Positions 5,293-6,031 of a stretch of DNA of 6,031 nt are shown piece by piece. The position numbers and the translations under genes were made by a program. The DNA is from JANXUC01 sp964619065 (lineage in GTDB: Bacteria; Acidobacteriota; Terriglobia; Terriglobales; Acidobacteriaceae): positions 1 through 6,031 of the forward strand of contig CAZUCC010000090.1 in the NCBI GenBank assembly GCA_964619065.1, in the 5' to 3' direction. The notes beneath the pieces are model-generated. The model searched no databases. It was not told the origin of the DNA and saw nothing but the letters and a program-made list of their open reading frames with translations. The number at the start of each line of letters is the position of its first letter. Position 1 is the stretch's first letter.

Positions 5293-6031
5293 TTAGTGAA
5301 TCGTTTCACGGGCAACTTCCTCCAACGTGGTCCATCCCATTGACACCTTGGTCAAGCCGCTGCGCCGCAGTGTGATCATGCCCCGTTCAATCGCTTTCTT
5401 CTTCAATTCCACCGCCGAGGCCCCCACCAGCACGAGTTCCCGAATCTCGTCGTCGACTTCCATGACCTCGTACAATCCGGTACGGCCCTTGTAGCCGGTG
5501 TTGTTACAGACTCCGCATCCCCGACCCTTCATGATCTTGACCGTCTTCGCCTCTTCGGGAGAGTACCCTTCATCGATCAGAGTCTGAACTGGCACTTCCA
5601 TAGGCTCGGCACAGTCTTTGCAAACACGCCGGATCAGCCGTTGCGCGCAGATCAGATGCACAGAGGTGGCAACCAGAAACGGCTCAATACCCATGTTCAT
5701 GAGACGTGTGATGGTCTCCGGCGCGCCGTTGGTATGGAGCGTGGAAAGCACGAGGTGCCCGGTGAGCGCGGCCTTAATGGCGATTTCCGCCGTTTCAAAG
5801 TCGCGAATTTCTCCCACCAGAATGATGTTCGGGTCTTGCCGCAGGAAAGCGCGTAGCGCGGCCGCAAAATTCAGGCCGATCTGTTCCTTCATCTGCACCT
5901 GATTCACGCCCCCCAGTTGAAACTCCACCGGGTCTTCCGCCGTCATGATGTTGGTGTCCGGCGTGTTGAGGCGTGCAATCGAGGAATACAGCGTGTTCGT
6001 CTTTCCGGAACCGGTCGGCCCCGTTACCAGA
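5293..6031 (-). CDS. pilB: Type IV pilus extension ATPase PilB, C-terminal part (5' end outside window)
   Basis: Cytoplasmic GspE/PilB-family hexameric ATPase that drives pilin polymerisation on the PilC platform. The reading frame is open to the window edge, giving 245 visible residues. Numbering from that edge, it opens with Walker A GPTGSGKT (4-11), then the Asp box AEDPVEF (31-37), Walker B IILVGEIRD (69-77) and the His box HLVLSTLHT (92-100). Two CxxC pairs (C137/C140 and C172/C175) form the tetracysteine zinc site typical of PilB/GspE and absent from PilT, which makes this the extension rather than the retraction motor. The C-terminus (GYKGRTGLYEV, then LRRSGLTKVSMGWTTLEEV) is family-typical and ends with TAA. 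The N-terminal domains and start codon lie beyond 6031. An internal Met at 5946 lies inside the ATPase core and is not the start. It is followed after 38 nt by pilT. GspE of type II secretion is the alternative, but the pilT/pilS/pilR neighbours argue for PilB. Confidence 0.96.
   Translation of the reverse strand, partial: LVTGPTGSGKTNTLYSSIARLNTPDTNIMTAEDPVEFQLGGVNQVQMKEQIGLNFAAALRAFLRQDPNIILVGEIRDFETAEIAIKAALTGHLVLSTLHTNGAPETITRLMNMGIEPFLVATSVHLICAQRLIRRVCKDCAEPMEVPVQTLIDEGYSPEEAKTVKIMKGRGCGVCNNTGYKGRTGLYEVMEVDDEIRELVLVGASAVELKKKAIERGMITLRRSGLTKVSMGWTTLEEVARETIH

Noticed and set aside
5293..5946. pilB starting at the Met at 5946
   Set aside because: The frame continues upstream to the window edge with the Walker A motif GPTGSGKT, so that Met is internal.

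Overview
The window is a fragment of a type IV pilus (T4P) motor and regulation operon. All genes lie on the minus strand, so transcription runs from high to low coordinates: pilB (3' part only), pilT, pilC, pilS and pilR (3' end abnormal). The order pilB-pilT-pilC-pilS-pilR is known from Myxococcus-type and related pilus clusters, where pilA usually follows pilR. The DNA is moderately GC-rich, with good Shine-Dalgarno sites before pilT, pilC and pilR. The gene order and PilS/PilR style suggest a Gram-negative surface-motile bacterium, such as Acidobacteriota, Myxococcota or another delta-proteobacteria-like lineage. The phylum cannot be fixed from sequence reading alone.

Layout, in transcription order. 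At 6030-5293 is the C-terminal ATPase half of PilB (extension motor), which enters the window at its Walker A motif. After 38 nt comes pilT (5254-4136, retraction ATPase, complete). A 90-nt spacer with a small direct repeat and a potential hairpin carries the pilC ribosome binding site. pilC (4045-2837, inner-membrane platform protein) is complete. A 127-nt spacer with several GC-rich inverted repeats separates pilC from pilS (2709-1012), a six-helix membrane sensor histidine kinase with PAS, HisKA and HATPase regions. pilS overlaps pilR by 8 nt. pilR (1019-27) has a receiver domain and most of a sigma-54 AAA+ domain. It then departs from the family consensus and stops before the AAA+ lid and the DNA-binding HTH.

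How the parts fit: PilB and PilT act in turn on the PilC platform to polymerise and depolymerise pilin. PilS and PilR form a two-component system that in characterised species controls sigma-54 transcription of pilA.

I found no mobile element, CRISPR array, RNA gene or clearly new system. The points worth a second look are the abrupt end of PilR, the non-canonical ATP-lid motifs of PilS, the Lys-Gly in place of Lys-Pro in the PilR receiver, the pilS/pilR overlap with an embedded ribosome binding site, and the structured spacers around pilC. Both window edges cut through genes, so this may be a short contig.
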